From Bryocella elongata (GTDB taxonomy: Bacteria > Acidobacteriota > Terriglobia > Terriglobales > Acidobacteriaceae), in the NCBI RefSeq assembly GCF_900108185.1, contig NZ_FNVA01000001.1, forward strand, positions 558,001 to 622,000: 64,000 nucleotides of DNA, read 5' to 3'. The notes below the pieces were generated by a model. The model was not told where the DNA came from. It worked only from the letters and a program-made list of their open reading frames with translations, and made no database searches. A program made the position numbers and the translations under genes. Shown one piece after another: positions 49,817 through 58,516 of the stretch (the stretch's first letter is position 1; each line of letters starts with the position of its first letter).

Positions 49817-51844
49817 CTAGAAATGCAGCGAGTAGGAGATCACCAGAGTGAACACCAGGAACAGTGCGGCGCCGAAGGCGAGCCAGCCGGCGTAGGAACG
49901 GATATTGCCCGATTGAATGCGGCGAACGAGCCAGCCAAGGCCCCGTGCGCCGCCAGCAAGACCGGCTGCCGAGCCCTGTACCGCGGCGCCTTCGACGAGG
50001 CCGCCGAGGAAAAGGCGCGAGAACATGAGCAGCGGCGTCACGATGACCGCGCCGTAGATCTCATCCACCCAGTACTTGTGGTCGAGCAGGGAATACAGCG
50101 GCTTGACCTTGGCTGCAAGCTGCGAGGCGCGGTCGGGGTTCTTGAAGTAGAAGAGATATGCCGCGAAGAGTCCCAGCACGAAGCAAAGCGTAGCGATGGT
50201 CGACAGCGTAATGGCTGTGCCGCCGCTACCCGCTAAAGCTTCAACCTTGCCGGCGAAGACCGGATCGAGGAAGTGCTCGAACTCGTTGTGTCCGCCGAAT
50301 GCCGTTGGGACGCCGACGATGCCACCGATCACGGAAAGGACTGCGAGGATCATGAGCGGGAGCGTCATCACGAGGGGCGACTCGTGCACGCCACCGTGGC
50401 CGTGCGAGGGCTCATGCTCGGCGACCATCGTCGCGTGCTTGTCCTTGTGTGCGTGGACTGGAGCGAGGTCTTCGTGGCCATGACCACCCAGCGCGTGCTC
50501 ATCGAAGCGAGGTGCGCCGAAGAAGGTCTTGAACCAGAGGCGGAACATGTAGAACGAGGTCAGCAGAGCCGTGATGACGCCCACGAGCCACACGAGCTTG
50601 CCCACAGGCGAGGGCGAGATGTACGCCTGGTAGAGGATCTCGTCCTTGGAGAAGAAGCCCGACAGAAGGGGCATCCCGGCGATCGCGAAGACACCTGCCG
50701 TCATGCACCAGAAGGTGACCGGGATCTTGGTGCGCAGACCACCCATGACGCGCATGTCCTGCTCGCCCGAGAGCGAGTGGATGACCGAGCCCGCCGAGAG
50801 GAAGAGCAGCGCCTTGAAGAAGGCGTGGGTCATCAGGTGGAAGATGCCCGCCGAGTAGGCACCCACGCCGCAGGCGAGCACCATGTAGCCCAGCTGCGAG
50901 ACGGTGGAGTAGGCCAGCACGCGCTTGATGTCATGCTGCACGAGTCCGATGGTAGCGGCCATCAGTGCGGTCGCTGCACCAAGGCAGGCGATCACGGCCA
51001 TCGCGGTGGGGGAAAGATCGATGATCGCGTGGCAACGCGCCATCATATAGACGCCCGCGGTCACCATGGTCGCTGCGTGAATCAGCGCGGAGACCGGCGT
51101 CGGGCCTTCCATCGCGTCCGGAAGCCAGATGTAGAGCGGGATCTGCGCGCTCTTACCCGCAGCGCCGACGAAGAGCAGTAGCGCGATGGCGGTGAAGGGA
51201 GCTGCGACAGACGGAACCTTCGCGAAGACATCCGCGAAGTTCAACGTGCCGAAGTGCACGATGATCAGGAACATCGCCAGCAGGAACCCGAAGTCGCCGA
51301 TACGGTTGACGATGAACGCCTTCTTGCCTGCGTTCGCGGCCGAGTCCTTCTTGAAGTAGAACCCGATCAGCAGGTAGCTCGCGAGGCCGACGCCTTCCCA
51401 GCCCACGAACAGCAGGAGGAAGTTCGCGCTGAGCACCAGCACCAGCATGAAGAACATAAAGAGGTTCAGGTAGGCGAAGAAGCGCCAGTACCCATCCTCA
51501 TGCGCCATATAGCCGGCGGAGTAGAGATGAATCAGGAAGCCTACGCCGGTGACCACGCCGAGCATGATCAGCGTGAGGTGATCGACCGTGAACGCGAACG
51601 GCACGGTGAAGCCGGAGACAGCGATCCAGGGGCCGCCGGTTACGCTCAGCGACAGAGGTGCGCCTGCCGCCTTCATCACAATCCACAGGTTGGCGACGAT
51701 CAGCGCTGGCGCGAGGGTGAAGAGCAGCGCAATGGCCGTCACGGCAGCGCGCGGCAGCTTGCGGCCCAGCGTCCCGTTCAACAGGAAGCCCGCAAAGGGA
51801 AGCGCCGGAATGAGCCACAGCAGGTTGGTGTCGAACTGATTCAT
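49817..51844 (-). CDS. nuoL: NADH-quinone oxidoreductase subunit L
   Basis: A 675-residue antiporter-like subunit with the long lateral helix at the C terminus. Motifs: 'FVGWEGVGLASYLLIGFYF', 'QIPLYIWLPDAMEGPTPVSALIHAATMVTAGVYMMAR' and 'VQHDIKRVLAYSTVSQLGYMV'. A His-rich hydrophilic loop (about 460-495, 'GGHGHEDLAPVHAHKDKH') sits between helices and is unusually histidine-rich. It is the proton pump at the distal end of complex I. Confidence 0.97.
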   Translation of the reverse strand: MNQFDTNLLWLIPALPFAGFLLNGTLGRKLPRAAVTAIALLFTLAPALIVANLWIVMKAAGAPLSLSVTGGPWIAVSGFTVPFAFTVDHLTLIMLGVVTGVGFLIHLYSAGYMAHEDGYWRFFAYLNLFMFFMLVLVLSANFLLLFVGWEGVGLASYLLIGFYFKKDSAANAGKKAFIVNRIGDFGFLLAMFLIIVHFGTLNFADVFAKVPSVAAPFTAIALLLFVGAAGKSAQIPLYIWLPDAMEGPTPVSALIHAATMVTAGVYMMARCHAIIDLSPTAMAVIACLGAATALMAATIGLVQHDIKRVLAYSTVSQLGYMVLACGVGAYSAGIFHLMTHAFFKALLFLSAGSVIHSLSGEQDMRVMGGLRTKIPVTFWCMTAGVFAIAGMPLLSGFFSKDEILYQAYISPSPVGKLVWLVGVITALLTSFYMFRLWFKTFFGAPRFDEHALGGHGHEDLAPVHAHKDKHATMVAEHEPSHGHGGVHESPLVMTLPLMILAVLSVIGGIVGVPTAFGGHNEFEHFLDPVFAGKVEALAGSGGTAITLSTIATLCFVLGLFAAYLFYFKNPDRASQLAAKVKPLYSLLDHKYWVDEIYGAVIVTPLLMFSRLFLGGLVEGAAVQGSAAGLAGGARGLGWLVRRIQSGNIRSYAGWLAFGAALFLVFTLVISYSLHF

Positions 51845-51908
51845 GAGATCTCGAAGTCCAAAAGCAGATTCCCTGAGGGAATGACAACAAAAGCAGCTGC
51901 GGGTGCGG

Positions 51909-52211
51909 TCAGTCCTTCAACAGGTTGATCTGATCCACGCTGAGGGTCTGGCGCGTGCGGAACAGCGCAATGATGATGGCGAGGCCGACGGCAGCTTCCG
52001 CCGCGGCGACCACCATCACGAAGAAGACGAAGATCTGTCCTGAGACCTGGTGCCACATGTGCGCGAACGCCACGAAGGTCAGGTTTACAGCGTTCAGCAT
52101 TAGCTCGATCGACATGAAGATGGTGATCACGTTGCGCTTGATCAGGAACGCTGCCACACCGATCGAGAACAGGATCGCGGCCAGGATCAGGTAATAAGCG
52201 ATGGGAACCAC
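51909..52211 (-). CDS. nuoK: NADH-quinone oxidoreductase subunit K
   Basis: A 100-residue protein with three transmembrane helices. The conserved glutamates for proton transfer are in '[18 protein letters not shown]' and '[12 protein letters not shown]'. The GTG start overlaps the nuoJ TAG by one base and has AGGAG 6 bases upstream, so it is translationally coupled to nuoJ. Confidence 0.97.
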   Translation of the reverse strand: MVPIAYYLILAAILFSIGVAAFLIKRNVITIFMSIELMLNAVNLTFVAFAHMWHQVSGQIFVFFVMVVAAAEAAVGLAIIIALFRTRQTLSVDQINLLKD

Positions 52212-52717
52212 TAGAGCTCCTTCCGCGCGAGGACAACCGCGCCGAGAATCGCGACAAGAATCAGGATCGAAGTGACCTCGAACGGCAGCAACAGGGACGT
52301 GAAGAGCACGTGCGAGATCTCGGTGATGTTCGAGGTGGCGCCCGTGAGGTCTCCGCCCAGCGTCGTCATGCCGAGCTTGTCACGCTCGGACAGGAACGCG
52401 AAAGAGAGCACGCAGAAGATCGCAGCGGCGCCGGGGAAGCCGATCAGGCTGGCGACCTTGGAGCCCTTCGATCGAACCTCTTCGCCGGCGTTCAGCAGCA
52501 TGATGACGAAGAGGAAGAGGACCATGATCGCGCCCGAATACACGATGACCTGTGCCGCGGCGAGGAACTCCGCGCCCAGCGACCAGTACAACACCGCCAG
52601 CGACAGCATCACCACGATGAGCGAGAGCGCCGAATTGATGGGGTGACGCTGCGCCAGCAGGTTCAACCCTGCCAGCACGGCCAGCACACCGAAGATGAGA
52701 AATAGCGCAAGTTGCAT
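52211..52717 (-). CDS. nuoJ: NADH-quinone oxidoreductase subunit J
   Basis: A 168-residue, five-helix subunit. The hallmark '[26 protein letters not shown]' is the pi-bulge helix region near 50-75. It follows nuoH after 125 bases; nuoI, usually located in that gap, is not present. Confidence 0.96.
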   Translation of the reverse strand: MQLALFLIFGVLAVLAGLNLLAQRHPINSALSLIVVMLSLAVLYWSLGAEFLAAAQVIVYSGAIMVLFLFVIMLLNAGEEVRSKGSKVASLIGFPGAAAIFCVLSFAFLSERDKLGMTTLGGDLTGATSNITEISHVLFTSLLLPFEVTSILILVAILGAVVLARKEL

Positions 52718-52842
52718 CAGCGTCCAGGTTCTCTCGAGGCTGGCCGAAACTCGGTGCCTCGCTTGCGTTCAGATGTTTGGCTTCCTACCGATTGTACTGC
52801 GCCGTTCGCGGATGGAAGCCGCCAGCCGCGGTCGGAAGTTTC

Positions 52843-53907
52843 TTAGCCGCGATACGCCAGCCACAGCGCCGTGGCCAGGATATTGAGGATCGCAACCGGC
52901 ATCAGGAACTTCCAACCGAAGCCCATGAGCTGGTCATAGCGGAAGCGCGGCAACGTCGCGCGCACCCAGATATACAGCAGAAGAAAGCCGAAGACCTTCG
53001 CGACGAACCAAAGCACGGGAAGGATCATCGAGATGATTCCCGTAGCGAAGACGTGGTCGAAGAGATGCCCGAAGGGGGAGCCTGCGCCACCAAAGAACAG
53101 CAGCGTGGCCACGCACGAGACCGTGATCATGTTGGCGTATTCGGCCATGAAGAACATCGCGAACTTCATCGAGCTGTACTCGACGTGGTAGCCGATGATC
53201 TCGCTCTCCGCCTCGGCGAGATCGAAGGGAGCGCGATTCGTTTCAGCGTACGCGGCGATCATGTAGACGAAGAAGCCAACGACCTGCAGGCCGCCGAAGA
53301 TGTTCCAGCTCAGCATGCCGTAGTGCGACTGCGAGTTGACGATATCGCGCAGCGAGAGCGAGCCGGCGCGCATGACAACGCCTACCAGCGAGAGGCCAAG
53401 TGCGAGCTCGTAGCTGATCATCTGGGCCGTCGAACGCAGCGAACCGAACAGGGTGTACTTGTTGTTCGCGCTCCAGCCCGACAAGGTGATGCCGTAGACG
53501 CCCACCGAGGTGATGCCGAGGATGACCAGCAGGCCGATGTTCAGGTTGGCAACCTGGAAGGCGTCGACACCGGTCTGGCCGATCAGGTGCTGCTGGCCAA
53601 AGGGAACGACTGAGATAGAGATGAGCGCGCAGCTGAGGGCGATGACCGGAGCGAGGATGAACAGTGGTCGCTCAACGGCGAGCGGCATCATGTCTTCCTT
53701 GAGGAAGAGCTTGATGCCATCGGCCAGTGGCTGCAGCAGGCCAAAGGGGCCTACGCGTGACGGTCCCCAGCGATTCTGCATGCGTCCGAGGAACTTGCGC
53801 TCCAGCAGCACCGTGTAGGCGACCGCAGTCAGCGTGATGACGAACACCACTACGACCTTCACGATCGTGAGCAGTAGAAAGGTCTGAAATTGGCTGAGAT
53901 GAGGCAT
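52843..53907 (-). CDS. nuoH: NADH-quinone oxidoreductase subunit H
   Basis: A 354-residue membrane subunit joining the quinone site and the membrane arm. Motifs: 'ERKFLGRMQNRWGPSRVGPFGLLQPLADGIKLFLKED' (written across 33-69 here), 'AYAETNRAPFDLAEAESEIIGYHVEYSS' near 212-238 (conserved acidic loop) and 'WVRATLPRFRYDQLM' near 320. Its ATG is at 53907. Upstream lies a 130-base palindrome-containing gap to nuoG. Confidence 0.97.
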   Translation of the reverse strand: MPHLSQFQTFLLLTIVKVVVVFVITLTAVAYTVLLERKFLGRMQNRWGPSRVGPFGLLQPLADGIKLFLKEDMMPLAVERPLFILAPVIALSCALISISVVPFGQQHLIGQTGVDAFQVANLNIGLLVILGITSVGVYGITLSGWSANNKYTLFGSLRSTAQMISYELALGLSLVGVVMRAGSLSLRDIVNSQSHYGMLSWNIFGGLQVVGFFVYMIAAYAETNRAPFDLAEAESEIIGYHVEYSSMKFAMFFMAEYANMITVSCVATLLFFGGAGSPFGHLFDHVFATGIISMILPVLWFVAKVFGFLLLYIWVRATLPRFRYDQLMGFGWKFLMPVAILNILATALWLAYRG

Positions 53908-53920
53908 CTGTGTCAGCGTC

Positions 53921-54026
53921 TAGCCCTTAGCTTCCAGCTTCTAGCCAACTATCTGCAGACGGGAATCGCATGCGTGATGTGGCGTGTGTGTTGGTTTCGC
54001 CAGAAGCTAAAAGCTAGCAGCTGGCG
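53921..54026. repeat. Imperfect palindrome in the nuoG-nuoH gap
   Basis: TTAGCTTCCAGCTTCTAGCC (around 53928-53946) pairs with CCAGAAGCTAAAAGCTAGCA (around 54000-54018); 16 of 19 aligned positions match after reverse complementation. The rest of the gap (53947-53998) has no feature I can identify. Confidence 0.5.
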
Positions 54027-54037
54027 GCTTCTTCTCT

Positions 54038-56440
54038 TCAGTCAGCGGCCAGATGGTCTGCCACCTCAACGGACTGGTGGCGATCGATGGCGTTGAGTGC
54101 GGCGGAATACCTTGTGAGCGAGCCCGAGGTGAACAGTGTGTCGGAGGAGGGCAGCACGAGATCCTTGCGGTTCTCGATCTGCACCAGCCCCTGCGAGGCC
54201 GGAGCGAGGTGCTGATCGTTGCCGGCGAGAAGCTTCAGGCGCGACAGCTCGGTATAGCCCGGAACGACGCGTTGAATCTCATCGAGAATTGCGAATGGAT
54301 CAAACGGCGAAAGCTTCGGTTCCATGCCGTGCGCTGTGAGCCAAACGGAGTGACGGTCGGCTTCGCCCGATTGCGCGCCGCGAGACTGTCCCATGTCGGC
54401 GCGAAGGCCCTTGCCGAAGGGGACGAGCGTCTTCACCTCGTGGCCCATCTTGTCCGCGATGCGAACGATCAGCTCGAAGTCAGACTTGACGCCCGCACGA
54501 TCCGCCGCCTTGGCCACCAGCTGGAGATCGCCGTAGGAGTTCGTCACCGAACCGGCCTTCTCATATAGAGAGGCGGCGGGAAGAACGACATCGGCGAGCG
54601 CCGCGGTCTCGGTCAGGAAGAGATCCTGCACGACGACGAAGGTCTTTGCGAGGGATGCGGGATCGACGTTGTATCGAGCTACGGGATTCGAGCCGACCAC
54701 GTAGAGCCCGCCCAAAGTGCCAGCAGCTGCGGCGTCGAACATGGCGAGCAGGTCGAGGCCGGGCTCGGTGGGGGCGGGGTGATTGTTGGCGCTGTATTCG
54801 CCTGCGACGATGCCGGTTGCCAGCGGCTGGTAGCCAGGCAGGGCATCGGGCAGCAGGCCCATGTCGGAGGCTCCGCGCGAGTTGGCGTAGTCGCCGAGCA
54901 CTGCAAACTTGGCGTGCGGCAGGGCTGCGACGAGAGCCTTGAGCTCGCCACCGCGAACCTCGTTGCCTACCACGACTACCAGCTTCTCCTCCGCCTTGAC
55001 TGCCTCGCGGAAAGAAGACATCTGGTCAGCCTGGGCAACGATCGACGTTGCTTCAGCTGCGGTGTCGTCGCCTGCCATGTAGGCGGCAAAGGCTCCGTAG
55101 CCGAACTGCTGCGTCTGCAGGAAGAGCTTGGCCTGGCGCCGCAGCTTGATCTCTTCGTGATTCGCGATGTAGACGCGCGCGCGGTTCTGGCGCACGTTCG
55201 TGCGGATGTTCCACGCGGTCAGCGGAGCCTGGTTGGTAGGATCTCCACCCACGATCAGCAGCGCGGGGGCCTTCTCCACGCAATGCTGCGAAGCGAAGCG
55301 CTGGCGCCCATCCGCAAGTGTTGTCCCGGCGAGCGCGGTGGCCAGAGCCAGGAAGTCAGCCGTGCGGTGGTGGTCGATGTTGTTGGTGCCCAGCACCGTG
55401 CGTGCGAACTTCTGCAGCAGGTAGTTCTCTTCGTTCGTCGTCCGGTTAGAGCCGATCACGCCGATGGATCGCGGCCCCTTCGAGTCTCGGGCTTCGGCAA
55501 GTCCCTTGGCTGCCGCTGTGAGAGCTTCTTCCCAGCTGACGGGAGTGAGCTTGCCATTCTTCTTCACCAGCGGCGTCGTCAGGCGCTCGGAGCTGTTCGT
55601 GAAGTCGAAGGCGTAGCGCCCCTTGTTGCAGAGGAAGTCGCCATTCATGCCGCTCTTGTCGCGGTTATCGCCGCGGAGGATCTCGCTGCCGTCCGAAACG
55701 GAGCGCACGCCCAAAGTCACCTTGCAGCCATCGGCGCAATGCGTGCATGTCGTGGCGACGTGGTTCATCTCCCACGGGCGCGTCTTGTAGCGGTAGGCTC
55801 CGGAGGTCAGCGCACCCACAGGGCAGGCGTCGATGCACATGCCGCACTGCTCGCAGTCAAGCTGCGCGAGATTCTCCGGGGAAAGCTGGGCGGGGACGTT
55901 GGGCGCGATGACAGAGGACGAGCCGCGGTTCTGGATGCCCAGCGCGAAGACGTCCATGCCCTCGCCGCACATGCGGACGCAGCGGTAGCAGAGGATGCAG
56001 CGTGGGCGATCGAAGTAGACGACCGGCGACCACTGCTGCTCTTCGCGGTGGTTCTTCGGCTCGGTGTAGAAGCTCTCCGCCGCGCCATACTTGAAGGTCA
56101 TGTCCTGCAGCTCGCACTCGCCGCCCGCATCGCAGACGGGGCAGTCGAGCGGATGGTTGCCGAGCAGCAGCTGCAGCGTGGCTTTGCGAGCCTGCGCGAT
56201 CTCCGGCGACTCGGTGATGACCACCATGCCTTCGCCCACCGTGGTGGTGCAGGCCGTCGCGAGCTTGGGCTGCTTCTCGATCCGGACCACGCACATGCGG
56301 CACGCCGCCTGCAGCGAGAGGCCGGGGTAGTAACAGAAGGCCGGGATCTCGATGCCCGCGGACTTGCAGGCATCGATGAGCAGCGTGCCCGCTGGGGCGG
56401 TCAGCTTCTTACCGTCTACTGTGAACGAAACGTCTGGCAT
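54038..56440 (-). CDS. nuoG: NADH-quinone oxidoreductase subunit G (molybdopterin-oxidoreductase-like)
   Basis: An 800-residue peripheral-arm subunit. N-terminal [2Fe-2S] ligands: 'CYYPGLSLQAACRMC' and 'CPVCDAGGECELQD'. [4Fe-4S] ligands lie in 'DRPRCILCYRCVRMC', 'CEQCGMCIDACPVGAL' and 'TCTHCADGC'. A molybdopterin-like domain spans 225 to about 640. The protein carries electrons from NuoE/F toward NuoI/NuoB, both encoded elsewhere. It begins 8 bases after the hicB stop, so the antitoxin and nuoG are read on one transcript. Confidence 0.96.
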   Translation of the reverse strand: MPDVSFTVDGKKLTAPAGTLLIDACKSAGIEIPAFCYYPGLSLQAACRMCVVRIEKQPKLATACTTTVGEGMVVITESPEIAQARKATLQLLLGNHPLDCPVCDAGGECELQDMTFKYGAAESFYTEPKNHREEQQWSPVVYFDRPRCILCYRCVRMCGEGMDVFALGIQNRGSSSVIAPNVPAQLSPENLAQLDCEQCGMCIDACPVGALTSGAYRYKTRPWEMNHVATTCTHCADGCKVTLGVRSVSDGSEILRGDNRDKSGMNGDFLCNKGRYAFDFTNSSERLTTPLVKKNGKLTPVSWEEALTAAAKGLAEARDSKGPRSIGVIGSNRTTNEENYLLQKFARTVLGTNNIDHHRTADFLALATALAGTTLADGRQRFASQHCVEKAPALLIVGGDPTNQAPLTAWNIRTNVRQNRARVYIANHEEIKLRRQAKLFLQTQQFGYGAFAAYMAGDDTAAEATSIVAQADQMSSFREAVKAEEKLVVVVGNEVRGGELKALVAALPHAKFAVLGDYANSRGASDMGLLPDALPGYQPLATGIVAGEYSANNHPAPTEPGLDLLAMFDAAAAGTLGGLYVVGSNPVARYNVDPASLAKTFVVVQDLFLTETAALADVVLPAASLYEKAGSVTNSYGDLQLVAKAADRAGVKSDFELIVRIADKMGHEVKTLVPFGKGLRADMGQSRGAQSGEADRHSVWLTAHGMEPKLSPFDPFAILDEIQRVVPGYTELSRLKLLAGNDQHLAPASQGLVQIENRKDLVLPSSDTLFTSGSLTRYSAALNAIDRHQSVEVADHLAAD

Positions 56441-56448
56441 CTTGGTCC

Positions 56449-56805
56449 TCAGGCCGCCTGTAGCGCACGGCGCTTGGGGTTTGACCGCTTGACCTGGGTG
56501 AGTCCAGGTTTCGAGGCCTTGGGTTTCGGCAGGACAACGTTGAGCTTTTCGACCACGACATAGTAGCCGCGAGGCTGCGGAAATTCTGCGTCAGGTTCCA
56601 TGTCAACGGTGACGGAGTCGGACGCTGCGGGAACATCCTCGCCTTCTGCTCCCAGCCATTTCAGATGTGCTTCAAGCGCTCCTTTGAGTGCCGAGCGCAT
56701 CTCCGGCAAGGTCTTTGCGGTAGCCACGCATCCGGGCACGTCTGGGGCGTAGCCGGAAAAGTTCCTGCCCGCCCATTCGTAGATCACTGGATATTGTCTC
56801 GTCAT
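56449..56805 (-). CDS. hicB: HicB-family antitoxin
   Basis: A 118-residue HicB-like partial RNase H-fold domain: 'YPVIYEWAGRNFSGYAPDVPGCVATAKTLPEMRSALKGALEAHLKWL' covers about 5-52. The C-terminal half is acidic then basic, and no clear ribbon-helix-helix or HTH DNA-binding domain is visible. HicB binds and inhibits the HicA mRNA interferase. The ATG overlaps hicA by 4 bases (ATGA). It sits 8 bases upstream of nuoG, an unusual place for a toxin-antitoxin pair. Alternative: a solitary type II regulator without toxin partner, but hicA is adjacent. Confidence 0.8.
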   Translation of the reverse strand: MTRQYPVIYEWAGRNFSGYAPDVPGCVATAKTLPEMRSALKGALEAHLKWLGAEGEDVPAASDSVTVDMEPDAEFPQPRGYYVVVEKLNVVLPKPKASKPGLTQVKRSNPKRRALQAA

Positions 56806-56987
56806 CGCAAGCCTGCCTGTTTCAGAATACTCAGAAGTGTTCCGGGTGCAACGTCATCAGAAGGGTGGCCAGAGAATGTCACTTTGCCGGGCTTCGTTGT
56901 ATGGATGTAGTGGTCATGACCGCCCGTTGAGTAGCTGTACTTCCAACCGTCTTTCTTTACGAGCTTGAGAAGATCGCGATTTTTCAC
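56802..56987 (-). CDS. hicA: HicA-family mRNA interferase toxin
   Basis: A 61-residue double-stranded RNA-binding-fold toxin. Features: 'MKNRDLLKLVKKDGWKYSYS' start and the catalytic-type His of 'TGGHDHYIHTT' (His24), followed by 'GKVTFSGHPSDDVAPGTLLSILKQAGL', all typical of HicA/YcfA. The start is GTG with little ribosome-binding-site support. It overlaps hicB and is located 128 bases after nuoF, in the same direction. Confidence 0.85.
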   Translation of the reverse strand: MKNRDLLKLVKKDGWKYSYSTGGHDHYIHTTKPGKVTFSGHPSDDVAPGTLLSILKQAGLR

Positions 56988-57115
56988 CTCAGTGTTGCTC
57001 CATATGGGTGAGGCTTCGTTTTCTACGATTACGGTTTATTCAAGGCAGTCCGCCGACAAGAAAGAATGAAAGTTCAAAGTGATTGGAGAGACGTTTGTCA
57101 TCGCTGGTTCGACCA

Positions 57116-58450
57116 TCAGTGCGCTCCCGCGAGCTCCGGCTCGCCGTAGGGTTGAATCTGGATCAGCGGAGTATCGACGCGCTTGCCTTCGAGATACTCC
57201 TCGAACTCCGAGCGGAACTTCTTGATGAAGCCGAGCGTCGGCATGGCCGCAGCATCGCCAAGCGGGCAGAAGGTCCGGCCCATCATGTTCTCGGCCAAGT
57301 ACTGAATGTTGTCGATATCCTTCTTGTTGCCGGCGCCGGCGTGGAAGCGCGTCAGCGTCTTCTTCAGCCAGTCCGTACCTTCGCGGCACGGGATACACCA
57401 ACCACACGATTCATGCTGGTAGAAGCGGATCGTTCTGAGTGCGAACTCCACGATCGAGACTGTCTCGTCCAGCACCACGATGCCGCCTGAGCCGAGCATC
57501 GTACCTGCCTTGGCCATCTGGTCGAAGTCCAAGCCCACGTCGATCTCATCGGCCTTCAGCACCGGGCAGCTCGAGCCGCCGGGAACGACAGCCTTCAGCT
57601 GCTTGCCACCCTTGATGCCGCCGGCGACCTCATAGATGGCCTTGCGGAGCGAGTAGCCCATCGGGAGCTCGTAGACGCCGGGACGCTCCACGTGGCCGCT
57701 GATGCCGAAGAGGCGCGTGCCGCCGTTGCGCTCCGTGCCAAGCTTCGCGTACTCCGGTCCGCCCATCAGCAGGATATGCGGCACGTTGGCGATGGTCTCG
57801 GCGTTGTTGATCACGGTAGGGCCGCCGTAAAGGCCGACGACCGCAGGGAAGGGAGGCTTAATGCGCGGTACACCGCGTTTGCCTTCGAGCGACTCCATGA
57901 GCGCGGACTCTTCGCCGACCTCATACGCTCCCGCGCCGGACTGGGTGACGATGTCGAAGTCCACGCCTTCGCGACCGAAGATGTTCTTGCCGAGGAAGCC
58001 CTTGGCATAGGCGTCGGCGACAGCCTTCTCCACGATCTTCAGCAGGTAGCGATATTCGCCGCGCAGATAGATGAAGCCCATCTTCGCGCCGATGGCCAGG
58101 CCAGCGATGATCGTTCCTTCGACCACGGCATGCGGGTCGTGGAGGAAGATCACGTGGTCCTTGCAGGTACCGGGCTCGGACTCATCGCCGTTCACGAGAA
58201 CATACTTCGGCTTCTCGCTCTGCTTGGGCACGAAGCTCCACTTCATGCCCGTGGGGAAACCGGCGCCACCGCGACCACGAAGGCCGCTGGCCTTCATTTC
58301 GTTGATGATCCATTCAGCGCCCTGATCCAGTGACTTCTGCACGGCTTTATAGCCGTCGAGCTCCAGATACTTGTCGATATCTGCTGCGCCCTGACCAAAG
58401 CGGCGCGAGATGACGCGCACTTCATCGGGATGGGAGACGAGTGTTGGCAA
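57116..58450 (-). CDS. nuoF: NADH-quinone oxidoreductase subunit F
   Basis: A 444-residue NADH- and FMN-binding subunit. Glycine-rich NADH/FMN loops: 'GLRGRGGAGFPTGMKWSF' near 55-72 and 'YLRGEYRYLL' near 128. [4Fe-4S] cluster N3 ligands are in 'ESCGWCIPCREG' near 352-363 and 'FCPLGDAAAMP'. It accepts electrons from NADH and passes them to NuoE and NuoG. Start TTG at 58450 with GGGGAAA upstream. Confidence 0.97.
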   Translation of the reverse strand: MPTLVSHPDEVRVISRRFGQGAADIDKYLELDGYKAVQKSLDQGAEWIINEMKASGLRGRGGAGFPTGMKWSFVPKQSEKPKYVLVNGDESEPGTCKDHVIFLHDPHAVVEGTIIAGLAIGAKMGFIYLRGEYRYLLKIVEKAVADAYAKGFLGKNIFGREGVDFDIVTQSGAGAYEVGEESALMESLEGKRGVPRIKPPFPAVVGLYGGPTVINNAETIANVPHILLMGGPEYAKLGTERNGGTRLFGISGHVERPGVYELPMGYSLRKAIYEVAGGIKGGKQLKAVVPGGSSCPVLKADEIDVGLDFDQMAKAGTMLGSGGIVVLDETVSIVEFALRTIRFYQHESCGWCIPCREGTDWLKKTLTRFHAGAGNKKDIDNIQYLAENMMGRTFCPLGDAAAMPTLGFIKKFRSEFEEYLEGKRVDTPLIQIQPYGEPELAGAH

Positions 58451-58470
58451 TGCGATTTCCCCTGAAACAG

Positions 58471-58494
58471 CCCTGAGCCCTCATTCTATACCCC
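58471..58494 (+). repeat. Short dispersed repeat, copy 1 (flanking the nuoE-GT87 segment)
   Basis: CCCTGAGCCCT followed by a few bases and CTATACC, read on the plus strand. A near-identical copy in inverted orientation lies at 60331-60353. Confidence 0.55.
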
Positions 58495-58516
58495 GTTGCA
58501 GAGGAACAGTGGAGCT

